A stretch of DNA of 64,000 nucleotides from Portulaca oleracea (GCA_029582165.1 CM055882.1:14207001-14271000); one strand, 5' to 3'; numbered from the stretch's first letter, positions 1 to 14,850 are shown. Made by a program: numbers and translations. The notes: a model not told the origin generated them from the sequence alone.

Positions 1-2627
1 TTTTGTCTGACAATTTCTCATTCGGGTTTATTCGGATTTAGTATTATCAGAGACATGAGTACTGATAAACTTGTTATTATTGAAATTTCTCATAATTTAG
101 TCTCACAAAATTTTATTTAGGAACCCAACTTAATGATATTGGGCTAAGAGAAAAATAATTATGAGGAAGAGTATTTGAGAGGGTAGTTGATTGGGCCTTA
201 TAAGTAAACAAGCCCACATCTCCTTCCATTTGTATTTACGTTTAGTAGTAGCTCTCTTACTCTCTCCCTTATTTCACAAAACAGAACCAAATTCTGCTCT
301 TGGTTCTCAGTTCACTGTCCTCCTCCTCCCTGCCCCTCTTTGTCGTGGTGTTGCTGCGACGACCGACCGCCGTCGACCAGCCCCAACGACGCCACCACTG
401 GTGCTTCCTCCCCAGCAGCACCGCTCCCTTTATTCCTCTCCTTTCCTCCTCTTTCCTGAGGTAATTTCTTAACCTTAACCTCTTAATTCAAGTTCTTTGA
501 GTAAGGTAAAATAAATTATGAGTTCTTGGTATAATTTCTTGTTTTAGACAAATTAATAAGGGTAGAACATTAATCTTGAGGTTTTGTTGGTAATTGAAGC
601 GTATGGTATGTCAATAAAGATGTGAATCAAGTAAGAAATGGTTGAATTTATGTATAGAGGTTGGGATGTTCTTGAGGAAGGTGTAGTGTAGTGTGCATGT
701 CACTTTTGTGATGATTTAATTGTTGTCCCAAATCTAAAAGTACACTTAGAGTTGTTTGTAATGAGTTTTGATTATTAAAGTGGTGAATTAGAGATGGATT
801 TTTAGTGTATTATGATGCGCATCAAGTGTTCGATGAAATGCCTCATAAAAGAATGGATTGTGGTGAATGAATATGACTTGGTTGGGACTTGATTGTTGTT
901 TAAAAACCTATTGCATGTGATTTTTATGATGAAATAAAACAAGTATAAGGGCTGGAAATTGATGATGGTCTTGATCTTGAATCCGTGATGTTTAAGTGGT
1001 AAATTAATGAGGAAATGTTGAGTATTTGGTTTTTATTCTTGTGGTTTACGTGAAAGAGGAGAACACTCACTGATTTGGGTATGTAACTGAGGTAGTACAT
1101 GCCAAACTTAAGTTGTAAACAAGTGTGTTGATCAAGGATGTATGAAGGCTAGGTATGATGATGTCTTAAGTTTCCCAAGGCCAAAGAAACCATGTCTTTT
1201 GATAGCCTCTCATGTAAGCTTCATGTCTGACTTTATTCCCCTGAAAACTGATGTCTAGAACTCAATTTATGCCCCCTTAAAGAAGCCCCCAAAACCATAT
1301 TACGAACTTGAGCAAGCCCTGTTTGGGACCACTAGGTCTTAAAGTTTCTAAAAGTCCAAAGTAACTATTTGGGGGGTGTAGTATGATCTGCAAGCTTTTG
1401 ATAGACAACTTATTTGCCTCGTTCCGACTTGTACTCCAGAAGTTATACATCCGCGCAAACCCCCTATTCACCATGTTCATTGCTGGAAATTCTACAGTGA
1501 ACTAGAATGCAAACGCCTATTTCCGAGCCCTTCCAAGCCTTTTAAGCCTCTAGCGATGTTGGAAAAGTTGTAGAACATAATTTTCCCTTTTCGAAAAGTC
1601 CTATTATAGAATATTCCGACGCTCCTACATGGAGATACGGACAAAATACGAAATGCGGAAAAATATGAATTTTTCCATTTTCCATCTTTGACTTCCAAAC
1701 TCTTTTTACTTATTTTGGAAGCTCCCTTTTTAGTGAATCCAAAAACTAATTTCATATGTCTCTTTTGCCCACACGCCACAGTCGTTGCCAGTCCACGTTT
1801 GAGATCCTTGCCCACACGAGTTTACTCGACTCAGGTCCTACCTCTCAAGGTACGCATATTGCATACTCTTCAACAAGCATGTTTCAATGATGATGATGAT
1901 TTATGCTGATGATTTCATGATGTCTAACTCATGGAAAGTTTATGATTTTCGTTTTTTTAATGTCGACGGGCATGTTTCATGTGACTTTGTCAGTGTCTAT
2001 GATGAGGTCTATAATGAGATGTCTACATTGAGATCTATGATGATAATGTTTTTTTTTTCTTTCCTTGGCTTTTCAAGGTTTTTATGATATGATTTAAAAA
2101 TGCACGAAATAAATTGAACTATGAAAGTTTAAACTGTAAGGGTATGTGTTCTGAGTCTAGCCAACTCATTTGTGAAGTTTTCTGTTTTTGTTTTAGGAAG
2201 TGCTTCCCCCAAGGGTTACGAGCTCTCATGTCCGGAGAAGCAACTGAGGTGTCCATCCAGTTAAGGTAGGCTTTCGGTAACAAGAATAAGAAAAACCCTC
2301 CCGCTTGGATCGATGATGATGATGAATCTCTCCCTTTTGGAAAACAGGATGGTTTCGAATATTTTGATGAATGGATGTAAACCTTAAGTTGTGTTTTATT
2401 TGGGGGAGGTTGATTATGATGTTAAGGAGTTGTAAGTGCAGTACGAATTTATTTTCATTGTATGTATGGTTGTGTAAGGTGTTTGTGTTGATTGTTGAGG
2501 TTTATTAAGCCTTGTCCAAGATGATGAACGACGGTAATGCCTTCAGATTACATTTTTCGCTGCGCTAATTATTGGGTTATGAGATATCTAGCGATAATCC
2601 AATGATTATGAAACTAGGGGTGTTACA
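1..2627 (+). repeat. Probable right part of a Ty3/gypsy LTR (runs off the window's left edge)
   Basis: No conserved protein is seen; the short open frames here are not supported. The segment ends at 2617-2627 in aggggtgttaca, a usual plant gypsy LTR terminus. A TATA-like TTATAAG lies near 198-204, followed by a pyrimidine-rich leader-like stretch and a possible splice donor near 461. The last 120 bases resemble, in reverse complement, the start of the fragment at 43382-44052 (both have a GCCTTGTCC motif, a CGCTACGCTAAT-like motif and the terminal GTGTTACA), so the two are probably one LTR family. The left end is outside the window. Assignment to a gypsy lineage is inference. Confidence 0.4.
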
Positions 2628-2641
2628 GTCGTACTGAATAC

Positions 2642-2989
2642 AAAAAATTAATCGGAGGTAACCCAATATTTGGGGAAACTATTTTTTGGTACCCCAACTT
2701 TTCAAAACTAATTTTGAGGTACCCTTACTTTTTGGGTTAGTAATTATTTGGTGCTTTTCCGGCATTAATTTTATTAAGTGACCGAAATACCCTCATTCTT
2801 CTTCTTCAAGGGTATTTCTTCAAGAAGGCAAGAACAAGGATATTTTGGTCACTTGATAAAATTAATTGCCGGAAAAACACCAAATAATTACTAACACAAA
2901 AAGTAAGGGTACCTCAAAATTAGTTTTGAAAAGTTGGGGTACCAGAAAAATATTTCACCAAAAATTGGGGTACCTCAGAGTAATTTTTT
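2642..2989. mobile_element. Fold-back MITE with arms of about 150 bp
   Basis: The left half (2642-2800) is repeated in inverted orientation in the right half (about 2835-2989). Both arms carry the aaaaaatta terminus, the GAGGTA motif, ggtaccccaacttttcaaaa and the same continuation. The loop is the CTTCTTCTTCAAGG region near 2800-2835. No coding capacity is seen. It is a non-autonomous hairpin element; its superfamily is not determined because no clear target duplication was found. Confidence 0.7.
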
Positions 2990-3185
2990 GGAATTTATTA
3001 TGGTGAGAATTGTTCATTAAGTCTTTTTATATTGTTCCATTAACATTTTTTTTCATATTCTACGGTGAGAATAGTTCGCTAAATTCTTTTATATTGTTTC
3101 ATCAACAATTCTTTTCATATTCTTCATCATCATTGGAGTATAAATAGAGGTTGTCAGCATGGGATTTCTATCACATATCAAACAG

Positions 3186-3873
3186 TAGGGGTGAGCGGTT
3201 CCAGATCCAGAACCTAGAACTTGACCGGAACCGATTAAACGGGTAGGTTCATGAACTTAAATCGGTCAAACGGGTAAGGGTAAGGTTCCTAAAATTAAGG
3301 AACTTGTCAAATGGGTAAGGGTAAGGTTCCTAAACTACTACCCTGAATCGGAACCTGAAACTTGTCAATTAGGGTTAGGTTTCGTGTATTGTCACTAAAT
3401 TTGAAGATTTCATGAAATTTTAAGCTTGTTATATGACTTAGGTTATTTTTGGTGAAGTTGTAATTTATGTTAAGATTTATTTATGAAGACTATTTGTACT
3501 TTTGTATCGTTTGTTTCCGTAAAACCAACTTCTAAGATTATTTTAAATATTTGGTTTGCCTGTACTTTAGAGCGATGTGAGAGTGATATATGGTAGTGAA
3601 TGTATAAATGTTATAGATGAAATAATGACGTTAGACTTTATTATTCTTTTACAAAAATGCTAGACTTTAATTAGCACAACAGTCATTTTAAAAAAAAATT
3701 GAACAAAATGTCAAAAAATATATTTAATTTATAATAGATGGGTACCAAGAACCGCGGGTAAGGGTAAGGTTCTTAAAATTTAGGAACTTGTTTTGACGGG
3801 TAAGGGTAAGGTCCCTAAAATTTTAGAGCCGGTCAAACGGGTAAGGTTCCTAGTTTTAGGTGAGGGCACCAAA
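3186..3873. repeat. Degenerate MITE-like repeat with inverted 'gggtaagg' motifs
   Basis: It begins with taggggtgagcggttcc, a terminus shape common in plant hAT-type MITEs. Multiple copies of cgggtaagggtaaggttcc occur near both ends (3260-3350 and 3755-3855). The right terminus is poorly preserved and abuts the next element. There is no ORF. The call rests on the terminal motif and the internal repetition only. Confidence 0.35.
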
Positions 3874-4550
3874 CAGGGGGCGAAGCTAGAAAATAATTAT
3901 AGGGGGTGCCAAACATTGATACTATTTCCATACTTTTCGAGTTTTGTATGTCAATAATCCCTAATTAATTTGTATTTTTTAAGACAATATCAAACATAAC
4001 ATGGTAAAACCCCACATAATATTTTACATTAGGACTAGGACCTTTGGCATTTTAAATTGCATTTTTGGAATAAAATGATTTAACCTTTGAAGCAAATTGG
4101 ATACGAAGAATTAAACTTAATATTTTGTAGTCGATGAACTATACCTAACACTCTATCAGATGTAATGAAATTTCACCACTTTTAACTCGTCCGAAAAGTG
4201 ACATGACAAAGGTGATTGATTATGTAAACTATTTAAAATGTGAAATGTAAAGAAAAAAACAACTTATCACCGGTTTATCCAATGTAGCTCATTCATGTCA
4301 GCTGCAATGTTCCCTTGAACGAGAGAAACTAATTGATCTTTATAACACTTCTTATTAGTGCATAAGAACAACCAAGAATTAAACATAGTCACCAAAGTTT
4401 ATCGATTCCTCATATCGCAAACACTAACTAAATGAGCTACAATTAGTACATACACTATTTGAGTATATATCATTGTATGAAATAATTTGGAGCATGGAGG
4501 TGCCACTACTCCTAGTAGTCTCCTACTAACCCCCTTTGTCTCCGCCCCTG
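3874..4550. mobile_element. hAT-like MITE with CAGGGG(G)CG termini
   Basis: The left end reads CAGGGGGCGAAGC and the right end is the inverse, reading outward CAGGGGCGGAGAC. Subterminal GGTGCCA motifs lie inside both ends. The termini match in style the better-defined element at 38298-39017. I could not find a matching 8-bp target duplication, so one end may be mis-set or the flank has decayed. No coding sequence. Confidence 0.45.
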
Positions 4551-4857
4551 ACATTAAGGGAGAAATTAATACATACTATTGTGTAATTTTGTGAGAGCTA
4601 TTTTATATTCCCTTGAGAGATTTATTGGGGTTTCATCCATAATTATTTCATCTTTGTATTCCCATTATATATATATTCTAAGACAGCAAACCAAACCACA
4701 TTCTGATGAAGAAGGGTTCAGCAGACCAAAAAGCTCTCTGGTGTGAAGACCTACTACACAGTCACTAACAACAGATTTGAGGTCCTGCAGGATAAAGATG
4801 GCAACACAATATCGGAATCGACGCTAAATGGCAATGACCAAACTCCAAATCAGAATC

Positions 4858-5913
4858 CTGATGCAGAACATCCTCAGCTGGAATATCAGGGGGCTTAACA
4901 GCCCAGAGAAGCAAGAAGACCTACGGGTCTTCTTGCAACAACAGGGGGCGGGACTAATTGGACTATATGAAACAAAAATCCCCCAGCGAAACATTAATAT
5001 GCTCCATAATAATGTTTTCCACAATTGGAACTCGACTACAAACATTCAGCATCGTCAGAAAGTTCGCATTTGGGTGGCTTGGAACCCTCGAGATTACGAA
5101 GTCGAAATTTTGGAGAGTTCCGATCAGCACATTCATACGAAAATTACTGTTGTTCAAAATAACACCTCTTTCCACATAACTTGGGTCTATGGGCACAATG
5201 ACCTCAGTGAGAGAGAACCTCTCTGGGAAACTCTTCGAGAGATTGCAGATGGAATGGAGGGTCCTTGGGCTGTGTTAGGGGACTTTAATGCGATAATGTC
5301 AACAGAAGACAGACTTGGGGGAGCCAAAGTGGAATCTTTCATGACCCAACCGATGACACAGTGCGTTCAATACTGTAGCCTCCATGAACCACCATATTCT
5401 GGGACGTACTACACCGGGACCAATGGACATGTCCGCTCCAGAATAGATCGCCTTTTGGTGAACACCCATTGGTATCTAATTACGGACTTGATGCAAGTTA
5501 ACTTCAAAGCATGTGGTCTCTCAGATCATTCAGTCATCACTATAAACTTCATGGAGATGAGGAAACAGAAGAAGCCCTTTAAGTTCTGCGACATGTGGAC
5601 TAAAGATGAGAGATTCAACAAGTTGGTTAAGGATACGCTAATGGAGATCCCGGAGGGTCACAAAATGTTTCAATTAACACAATATCTCCATAAGCTACGC
5701 CCGAAGCTGCAAACATTACATAGAGATCGATTCCACGATATTTACACACAAGAAATTGCAGCAAGAGATAAGCTCATCAATCTCCAGGATAGGCTCCATC
5801 ACGCCCCGGCAGACACAACGCTTCAACAAGAGGAGAAACAACAGAGACGCACCTACTACGACATTTTACACTCTTCTCTGCTTTTGAAGCGACAGCAAAG
5901 TAAATTGGCTTAG
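4858..5913 (+). pseudogene. LINE ORF2 part 1: apurinic/apyrimidinic-type endonuclease domain
   Basis: The reading opens with MQNILSWNIRGLN, the usual start of plant L1 ORF2; upstream in-frame ATGs at 4828 and 4834 exist but lie in the ORF1 overlap. Endonuclease signatures are visible: the N-terminal SWNIRGLN, an ETKI motif (normally preceded by Glu), WVYG, GDFNAI (about residue 150 counted from 4828), R(I)DRLLV and SDH near residue 232. The reading stops at TAG 5911-5913, but the same frame resumes after it and runs, past a second stop (TAA 5962-5964), into the reverse transcriptase. The stops are mutations, not a gene boundary. Confidence 0.85.
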
Positions 5914-7272
5914 GATGATATGGGTGACTCCTGCTCCAAATTATTCTTTGCCAAGATGAGATAAAAATGCTCCCAGCAGTATGTTCGTGAAATCGAAACC
6001 ATCAACGGAACTAAATTCACAGGACTACAGGAGGTCAATGAACAACTCAGTCTGTTCTATAAAAACTTGCTGGGCATATTCAATATGGGGCCTCGGCTTA
6101 CAGGTATGGAACAATTCAGACTCAGTAGGCCAATCACGGACAAGGACATAAAGGATGCCATATTCTCAATTCCCAATGACAAAACACCTGGCCCAGACGG
6201 ATATTCCAGTAGTTTTTACAAAAGTTGCTGGGATCAAATAGGACCACTTGTCTCAGCTGCTGCTCACGAATTTTTCATCACAGGGAAGCTCCTACGACAA
6301 ATAAATGCTACTAATCTGGTACTTATTCCAAAAGTGTTAAATCCCAGCAAAGTCACTGAGTTTCGACCAATAGCCTGCTGTAATACCTTTTACAAGGGAC
6401 TCACCAAAATCATAGCATCAAGGATACGAGAAGTCCTTCCAGACCTGATCAATCCAAGCCAAGGGGCTTTTGTGCCCGGACGACAACTACTTCATAATGT
6501 TCTTCTTTGCCAAGAGATTGTAAGAGGTTACAACCGATCGACCATTGCTCCTAGATGCTTGATGAAAATAGACCTTGAAAAAGCCTTTGACTCGGTGCAC
6601 TGGAGGTTCATTGAAGAAGCACTTCAAGCATACCGATTCCCGGGATGGCTCATCAAATGCATAATGGCTTGCGTCACATCCCCCACATTCTCCATTTGCT
6701 CAAATGGCACCTCTTCTCCCACCTTCAGCGGGAAAAGAGGACTAAGACAAGGCGACCCGATGTCACCACTCCTTTTTGTTCTGACAATGGAATACCTGTC
6801 CAGATCTATTCAGTACTTTGTCAGCAGGCAAGAAGATTTCAAATATCATCCAAATTGCAGACGTCTGCAACTCACTCACCTAGTTTTTGCGGATGACCTG
6901 ATCTTGTTCTCCTCAGCGAATAGACCCTCTATTCGAACTCTTAAGAAGGCTTTTGACCACTTCTCAGCAACAACTGGACTTATCGCTAATAATGGGAAAT
7001 CGGAAGTGGTCATAGGGGGCGTCCCCAATGAGATCGCAACTGCTCTTATTGAAGAAACAGGATTCCACGAAGGTACGCTTCCATTCAAATACCTAGGAAT
7101 CCCTATCTCCTCCAGTAATCTCACAAAAAATGACGCCAATATCCTTGTGGAGAAGATACTCTCACGAATCAAAACATGGGAAAGCAGGCACATCTCTTAT
7201 GCTGGGAGAGTCACACTAATTAACTCTGTCTTGATGGGGATATATAGTTTCTGGGCTTATCGTCATCCCTAA
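5914..7272 (+). pseudogene. LINE ORF2 part 2: reverse transcriptase domain
   Basis: Same frame as the endonuclease part. Homology begins before the first ATG of the open stretch (6067): residues reading YVREIETINGTKFTG lie just after the TAA at 5962. RT motifs in order: PGPDGYSSSFYK, LIPKV...FRPIACCNTFYK, AFVPGRQ, KIDLEKAFDSVHW, GLRQGDPMSPLLF and the catalytic FADDLILFS (codons near 6886). The frame is lost near 7250-7272, giving a stop, and the protein continues in another frame at about 7270-7349. It copies LINE RNA at the nicked target; here it is inactive. Confidence 0.9.
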
Positions 7273-8203
7273 GCACGCCATTGAAGAAATTACTCGTTTT
7301 TGCCGTAACTTTCTCTGGGGCTCTTCCTACCAATATAGGAAAGCCCCTATGGTGGCCTGGGGGACTGTTTGCAGTCCAAAGGATTCGGGAGGTCTGGGTC
7401 TCCGAGACCTTGCATCCTGGAACAACGCCAACATTGCCCGACTGGTTTGGGCGATTCAAAGGAAAGAGGATAACTTATGGGTCAAATGGATTCATGCCAA
7501 ATACATTCGAGGATCATCATGGTGGGACTATCAACCCCCTAACGATGTCTGCACCTACTTCAAGCATCTTTGTATGGTTAAAGAATACTTCAAATGGGGT
7601 TGTGATCCTGGGTACCATTGGCGCTGGAGAGGGATAGGGGCTACTGCTAAAGGGGATTACAATGCGACAGAGGGATACATTTGGAGCCTTGGAATTAAGC
7701 ATAAAAATGGCTGGGCCTCAATCATATGGAACCCACTTTCAATCCCACGCCAATCTTTCGTTACCTGGGTCCTTCTACATGGGAAGCTACATGTGAGAGC
7801 TAGAACAATGCAATGGCAAACAGGTGGTAATCCTCTTTGCCCCTACTGTGATTTGGAGACTGAAACTATCGACCACATTTTTCTTGGTTGTGCTTTTGGG
7901 AAGGAGGTGAGGCAAGCTATAAGACACTGGGAGCTTGGTAATTTGTCCACCACCCAAGAATGGAAAACCCATCTGAGTGAGCTCCGAAAAACCAGTAAAG
8001 AAACCCATCTGAATTGCGCTCTCCTCACAGCGTACGTCTACCATATCTTGACTGAAAGAAACAACCGTGTTCACAAAACTCGCATTACTACTCCTCAGGC
8101 GATAGTAACTTTAGTGAAAAATGATGTAATGAACAAGGTCCTTCTAGCGGCAAAATCTAGGAAAAAGTACAGAAGTCTTGTGGACAAAGTACTTAGTATG
8201 TGA
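7273..8203 (+). pseudogene. LINE ORF2 part 3: C-terminal region with zf-RVT zinc-binding domain
   Basis: This continues the RT reading after a frameshift. It contains FLWGSS, SPKDSGGLGLRDLASWN, and a zinc-binding segment with CPYC, ETIDHIFLGC (about residues 163-180 from 7349), as in the zf-RVT family found at the C-terminus of plant L1 ORF2. The stop is TGA at 8201-8203, close to the element's 3' end. The open stretch starts at 7349 only because an ATG occurs there; it is not a translation start. Confidence 0.85.
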
Positions 8204-8269
8204 TTTGGAAGGGCCCTACCCTCAATCTTGTAACCTATATTGTTTTAGTAATATATAACCTGTTTATTG

Positions 8270-8276
<7 letters not shown>

Positions 8277-8350
<74 letters not shown>
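8277..8350. repeat. (TA)n microsatellite at the LINE 3' end
   Basis: An uninterrupted TA dinucleotide tract directly after the LINE 3'UTR and directly before the fold-back element at 8351. It may be the LINE's own simple-repeat tail, later expanded. Confidence 0.95.
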
Positions 8351-8352
<2 letters not shown>

Positions 8353-8846
8353 AAAATTAGATTAATAATAATCTCAACATTGACAAATTGGATAGCAATA
8401 ATCCATACTATCAATTTGTATTCTGGTGGCCCAAAAGAAAATAAAATTATAATATAGTGGGACGCAGCCGAGTTAGAGGGTGATGACTCGGTGGTTTGCT
8501 GTCGTGTATCGGCGAGAGTGTGTTTGACCAAGAAATTATTATTCTAGTTGTATTCAATTCTAATGGTCCCATTTAAATGACTATTGTATTCTAGTAGTCT
8601 CATTGACATACTTATTGTATTTTGGAGGTCAAATTTCATAGCTGATTATGTTCTGGTGATCCGAATTCTTGGCCAAACACACTCTCGCCGGTCCACGTCA
8701 GCAAATCACCGAGTCACCACCCTCTAACTCGGCGGCGTCCCAGTCACTGCAATACAATTTTATTTTCTTTTGGACTACCAAAATACAAATCGATAGTAGA
8801 GTTATTGTTGTCTAATTTGTAAAAGTTGGGATTATTATAATCCAAT

Positions 8847-8850
<4 letters not shown>
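8351..8850. mobile_element. Fold-back MITE inserted in a (TA)n microsatellite (Micron-like)
   Basis: The left arm (8351 to about 8548) and right arm (about 8668-8850) are inverted copies. Both share the GGAAAATT-type end, a TAATAATC motif, the 'gatagtatgg/ctatcaattt' segment, a GC-rich core with gagttagaggg and the cgagagtgtgtttg stretch. Both outer ends abut TA repeats. This layout matches the known rice Micron family, which inserts in (TA)n; sequence relationship to Micron is not claimed. No coding sequence. Confidence 0.75.
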
Positions 8851-11294
<2,444 letters not shown>

Positions 11295-11759
11295 TGTTGG
11301 GTTTTAGGTGATCTATTTCCTAAACAGATACGGATTAATTGGTGGAAAATTCATAACGATTACAAAACAATTAATCACCCAGGAGATAAACAATTGCAGA
11401 GACTTAGTAGTATACGTGATCGCTAATCCAATGTAAAGGTTGACCTTTGAGATTCCAATGAAGAAATCATCTACCGTAGGTCCACGCAGCACTGCGGGAA
11501 CTCTATTGCTAGATCGACCCAATCTAAGATGTATGTGTTTCGGTATGATGTGGTTTGTTTTAAGAAACAATAACTGGGCGCAAATTAGGAGAAAGAGGAA
11601 CTCAGGAAATCACCCTGGTATATATCTCTCTAAAAGTCTCAAGTAGTTTCCTCGATCTCAATCTCTCAGAGAGACTCCCTTTTATAGTGTTTAGACAGCT
11701 TGGGAAAAGGGTTATTAAAACCCTAAATAATCGACTTATGCGATAGTGCAGTTTGAGGC

Positions 11760-12047
11760 CTAACACGGTCCGTGTTGGCCTCCAAAATGCATATTAAGTC
11801 GGTCATAGTCACCATGGTCCATGGTGACCCCAACGTGGCCTGTTTTGTCCAACGAACAAACAGAAACCAAAGTCTGCCTAAAAGACGGTACAACAAATGT
11901 TTCATCAAGATCCAAATAAAAACTAGTCTTTAACAATAATCTAAACTTGCCAATTGCCTCTACTTGAACTGACTTGCAATCCTCCACATAGATGTATCTT
12001 TCAATATCCCTTAGTTTTGGCCAACTCAGGCAACCCTGCATAGACAC
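11760..12047 (-). pseudogene. Copia protease-to-pre-integrase region remnant
   Basis: A minus-strand reading with RDIERYIYVEDCKSVQVEAIG followed by a segment ending in VVPSFRQTLVSVCSLDKTGH. This is the stretch downstream of the aspartic protease in plant Copia polyproteins (the 'yV.d...v.vea.G...l.l....l.L..v.yVP.l..nLiSvs.ld..G' pattern). No complete protease active site is preserved in frame. Confidence 0.6.
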
Positions 12048-12467
12048 ACTTATGTGAATTGTTGCACTAGAACTAATCTACCAAGTGGGCGTAGGAACTG
12101 AGGCTAAATTGACCTCTGAACAAACCAAACTAAGAAACATACTTTTCTTAGCATGCCAGACGTGATATTGGGTACATTCCTTCTTCTTATAGTCCATATC
12201 ACCATAAAAGAAGTAACCCTTATTTTCAGCATTAACTGATTTATGCTTCTATTGCTTCTTTTGAGGTTCCTTACTTGCAGCTTCTTTACCCTTCACCCTT
12301 TTCCTCTTGGAATTAGAGGTCAAGGTGAGGTGAGCACTTTCAGTCTTTTCTATTTTCGATCTTTCCTTTTTGTGAACACAATGTGAGATGAGTTGATTTA
12401 TAGACCAAGCCCCTTGTTGATGATTGTAGTTTACCTTAAACTGGTTAAAACTTGTTGGGAGAGATAT

Positions 12468-12912
12468 TTAAATCAAATGCACCAACAAGTCCTCAGAGAG
12501 GTCAAGTTTAAGTGCCTTTAGTTTTGAAACTAGATGAGACATCTTCATAATATATTCCCTTATGTTTCCATTGCCTTTATACCTCATTGAAACTAGTTTT
12601 GCCAAAGAACACTCTGATCTCAGCCTTTTCATTCTTGGCAAACCTTGTTTCAATCTCATCAAGGAAACCCTTAGTCATAGTTATCTTTTCAGATACAATG
12701 CTCCTGAATGCTTTTGGATTGGATTTCTTCACGATCATCAAACTTATCTGATCTGAACTTTGCAACCTCTCAAGGTCCCGCTTTTGATGAGAAGAACTAT
12801 CATCAGTTACAGGAGCAGGACAGCCAACCCTTAAGGCAAAGTCAAGATCCATGACGCCAAGAACAATCAAGAGATTTTCTTTCCATGACTTGAAGTTTGA
12901 ACCATTCAGCAC
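12468..12912 (-). pseudogene. Copia gag (UBN2-type) remnant
   Basis: Two overlapping minus-strand readings (12577-12912 and 12468-12662) form one gag split by a frameshift. The first begins MLNGSNFKSWKENLL, the usual start of the Copia capsid domain, and includes GFLDEIETRFAKNEKAE; the second has YKGNGNIREYIMKMSHLVSKLKAL. It binds and packages element RNA in an intact element; here it is broken. Confidence 0.75.
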
Positions 12913-12940
12913 AGGAATAGAGCTAAGTTGATTGTGATGT

Positions 12941-14569
12941 TAGTTGGATTAGCGGTAGCTAAATCAGAGGACAAGTAAATAGTTTAATACATGCTTACCC
13001 AAAACCATTATCTTGATATAGAATAATAGTAAGTTCAAATAGGGTCACATCCCATCCCAAAATATCAGGTTTCCATTAATATTCCATCTTTCAATGACAA
13101 TATTAACTTCTTATTGATATCTTGGTGTAGTCATCAAAAACTGATAATTAAAAAAACATGCGGAATAATGAATCCTCCTTTGGGTTGATTCAATAATCAT
13201 ATACATAAACCAAAAATTATGACAAGTTTATAACCACATTCATGCAATATATCAATATTGATATTCCTTTGGACCGAAACAACATTAATACTCTTACATG
13301 AACACTCCTTTTATATTCGCAATAAATTAATTTCGACAAGAGAGGTCACTTAGGTGACATGTTATTTTAACTAATTCATCGTAAATATAAAATAACCTTA
13401 GACTACATTATTCGAACTTACAATTATTCTAAAACGATGCATTTGGCAACATACAACGTATGCATTATCATCACATTTCTATGTATGTTAATATCACAAC
13501 CTTTAATGTGAAAAACTCTAAAATTACATAGTAATTAGCATGGATGATAAATAAACTTAATCCAAAATTGAAGAAAAAATATTTATCATGCATTCTTGTA
13601 TTCATGAACAACTATAAATCTCCTCTTAAAGAATATAAGAGGGTCGAAAATTAAACTACCTGAATGACAAAATTCAACCTGAATTTCGCTAAGCAGAAAA
13701 AGTTCATGCATGAAAGTTCAAATTAATTATGCACAAACAAAATTCAACATATACACAACAAAATCCCTAAATCAATTTAACATAATCATCATAGATTAAT
13801 TGTCAATTAGCAAATTAAACCGGAAAAAATGTCAAACTAGGTCTCATTTTGCATGTTTAGGTTTAGATTAATTATGAATTTTATTTCATGTTTTTACCGT
13901 AGTCGAATTATGGGTATTTAGTGTAAATAAATTGATCTTGTTATTCCCTTTTCCCTCTTTGAATCTGAAACTGTTATTGAAATAGGGTTTGAATTTAGTT
14001 AATAGATTTCTAATTGGTTTTGCTTATGTTTCGTTTAAATCTTGGTTTTCCTCTTGTTTTCGTTGTATTTGAATAGATTAGATTTTTGGGTTTGTATTTG
14101 TAATTGGCATTTCGTGTGCTTCAATGCAACTTCTAGGTTTCGACATATTCTATTTTGTCATTCTTCTCATTTCCCTTGTTTCTCACCATGCTTTACTCCC
14201 CCCTTGTACCGAGTCTCACTGTTCTCCATCTCTTTTCCTTTTTTTTTCTTCTTCCTTTGCTTCGGTTAGTAGAAGTGTGCAGTGGCAGTGATTTGTGATT
14301 TGATTTTGTTAGTTTTTGGCTCATGTTTGAGTGTACGAAAATTATTGTGTACTTCGTGGGAGTACACATCTCTCCATTACTCCCGCTAGGCGTCAGCAAT
14401 CGTCATGCGCTTCTTTTTTTTTTGAATTGAAATTAGTTAAGTATCACTTCCTGCAATAATACTAAGCCATAGATACGCAGTCAGTTGGCAAGCGTCGAAG
14501 TCAATATACAAGTAGTTAAGGGGTTCGATGGTGGGCTTGAACATGCTTTCTATTTGTGACTTGTGAGTT
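12941..14569. other. AT-rich intergenic DNA, no gene recognised
   Basis: No supported coding region. 12941-13830 may include the missing LTR of the Copia on its left, but I find no second copy to prove it. 13830-14569 is AT-rich single-copy-looking sequence with short T runs. The open frames here lack any recognisable domain. Confidence 0.5.
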
Positions 14570-14850
14570 GATTTTATGATTTTTTTTTTTCTAGGTAAAC
14601 CTTTTTTTCCCTTTTGTTTCCTATTTACTCCATTTCCTTTTTTGCATTTTTGCATTTTTTATTTCAATTTTGTGTCTTTTTCATGGTGTTTTTCTGGGTA
14701 AACTTTTTTTTTGCTTTATTTTTTGTTTGTTTCATTTCCCTTTTTGCATTTGTTTGCTAGGTGAACTTTTTTACTTTTTTTTTCTATTTATTTCATTTCC
14801 TTTTTCTTTCCTTTTTGCATTTCTCATTTATTTAGTTCGCAAACTATCAT
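14570..14850. repeat. T-rich degenerate tandem repeat
   Basis: About three diverged units beginning ctaggtaaac/ctgggtaaac/ctaggtgaac (near 14590, 14690 and 14757), each followed by T runs, then atttcattt/catttcc and tttttgcatt. Unit length varies between about 65 and 100 bp. Confidence 0.6.

Larger units (their letters stand above)
4690..8350 (+). mobile_element. L1-type LINE, 5'-truncated
   Basis: A non-LTR retrotransposon: the end of ORF1 (about 4690-4890, no longer containing its RNA-binding domain), ORF2 with endonuclease, reverse transcriptase and zf-RVT domains (4858-8203), a short 3'UTR, and a (TA)n tail in place of poly(A). The ORF1 reading ends in a TAA at the ggggcttaa near 4890, so ORF1 and ORF2 overlap, as is usual in plant L1 elements. 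The 5' truncation is typical of incomplete target-primed reverse transcription. ORF2 has two in-frame stops and one frameshift, so the copy is dead. Confidence 0.85.
11295..12940 (-). mobile_element. Second degenerate Copia element, minus strand
   Basis: It starts with an LTR-like segment (11295 to about 11750) that begins tgttgggttttagg and contains, on the minus strand, a CTATAAAAGGGAG TATA region near 11680. To its right are minus-strand protease/pre-integrase remnants (11760-12047) and gag (12468-12912). The right LTR is not recognised. It appears to have inserted into the plus-strand Copia, whose integrase breaks off at this point. A clean target duplication was not found. Confidence 0.55.

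Noticed and set aside
191..472. A 93-residue protein near the left edge
   Set aside because: No domain, pyrimidine-rich composition, and position just after a TATA-like site in an LTR-like segment; it fits an untranslated leader.
3874..4550. An 8-bp target duplication for this MITE
   Set aside because: gcaccaaa and acattaag at the two borders do not match.
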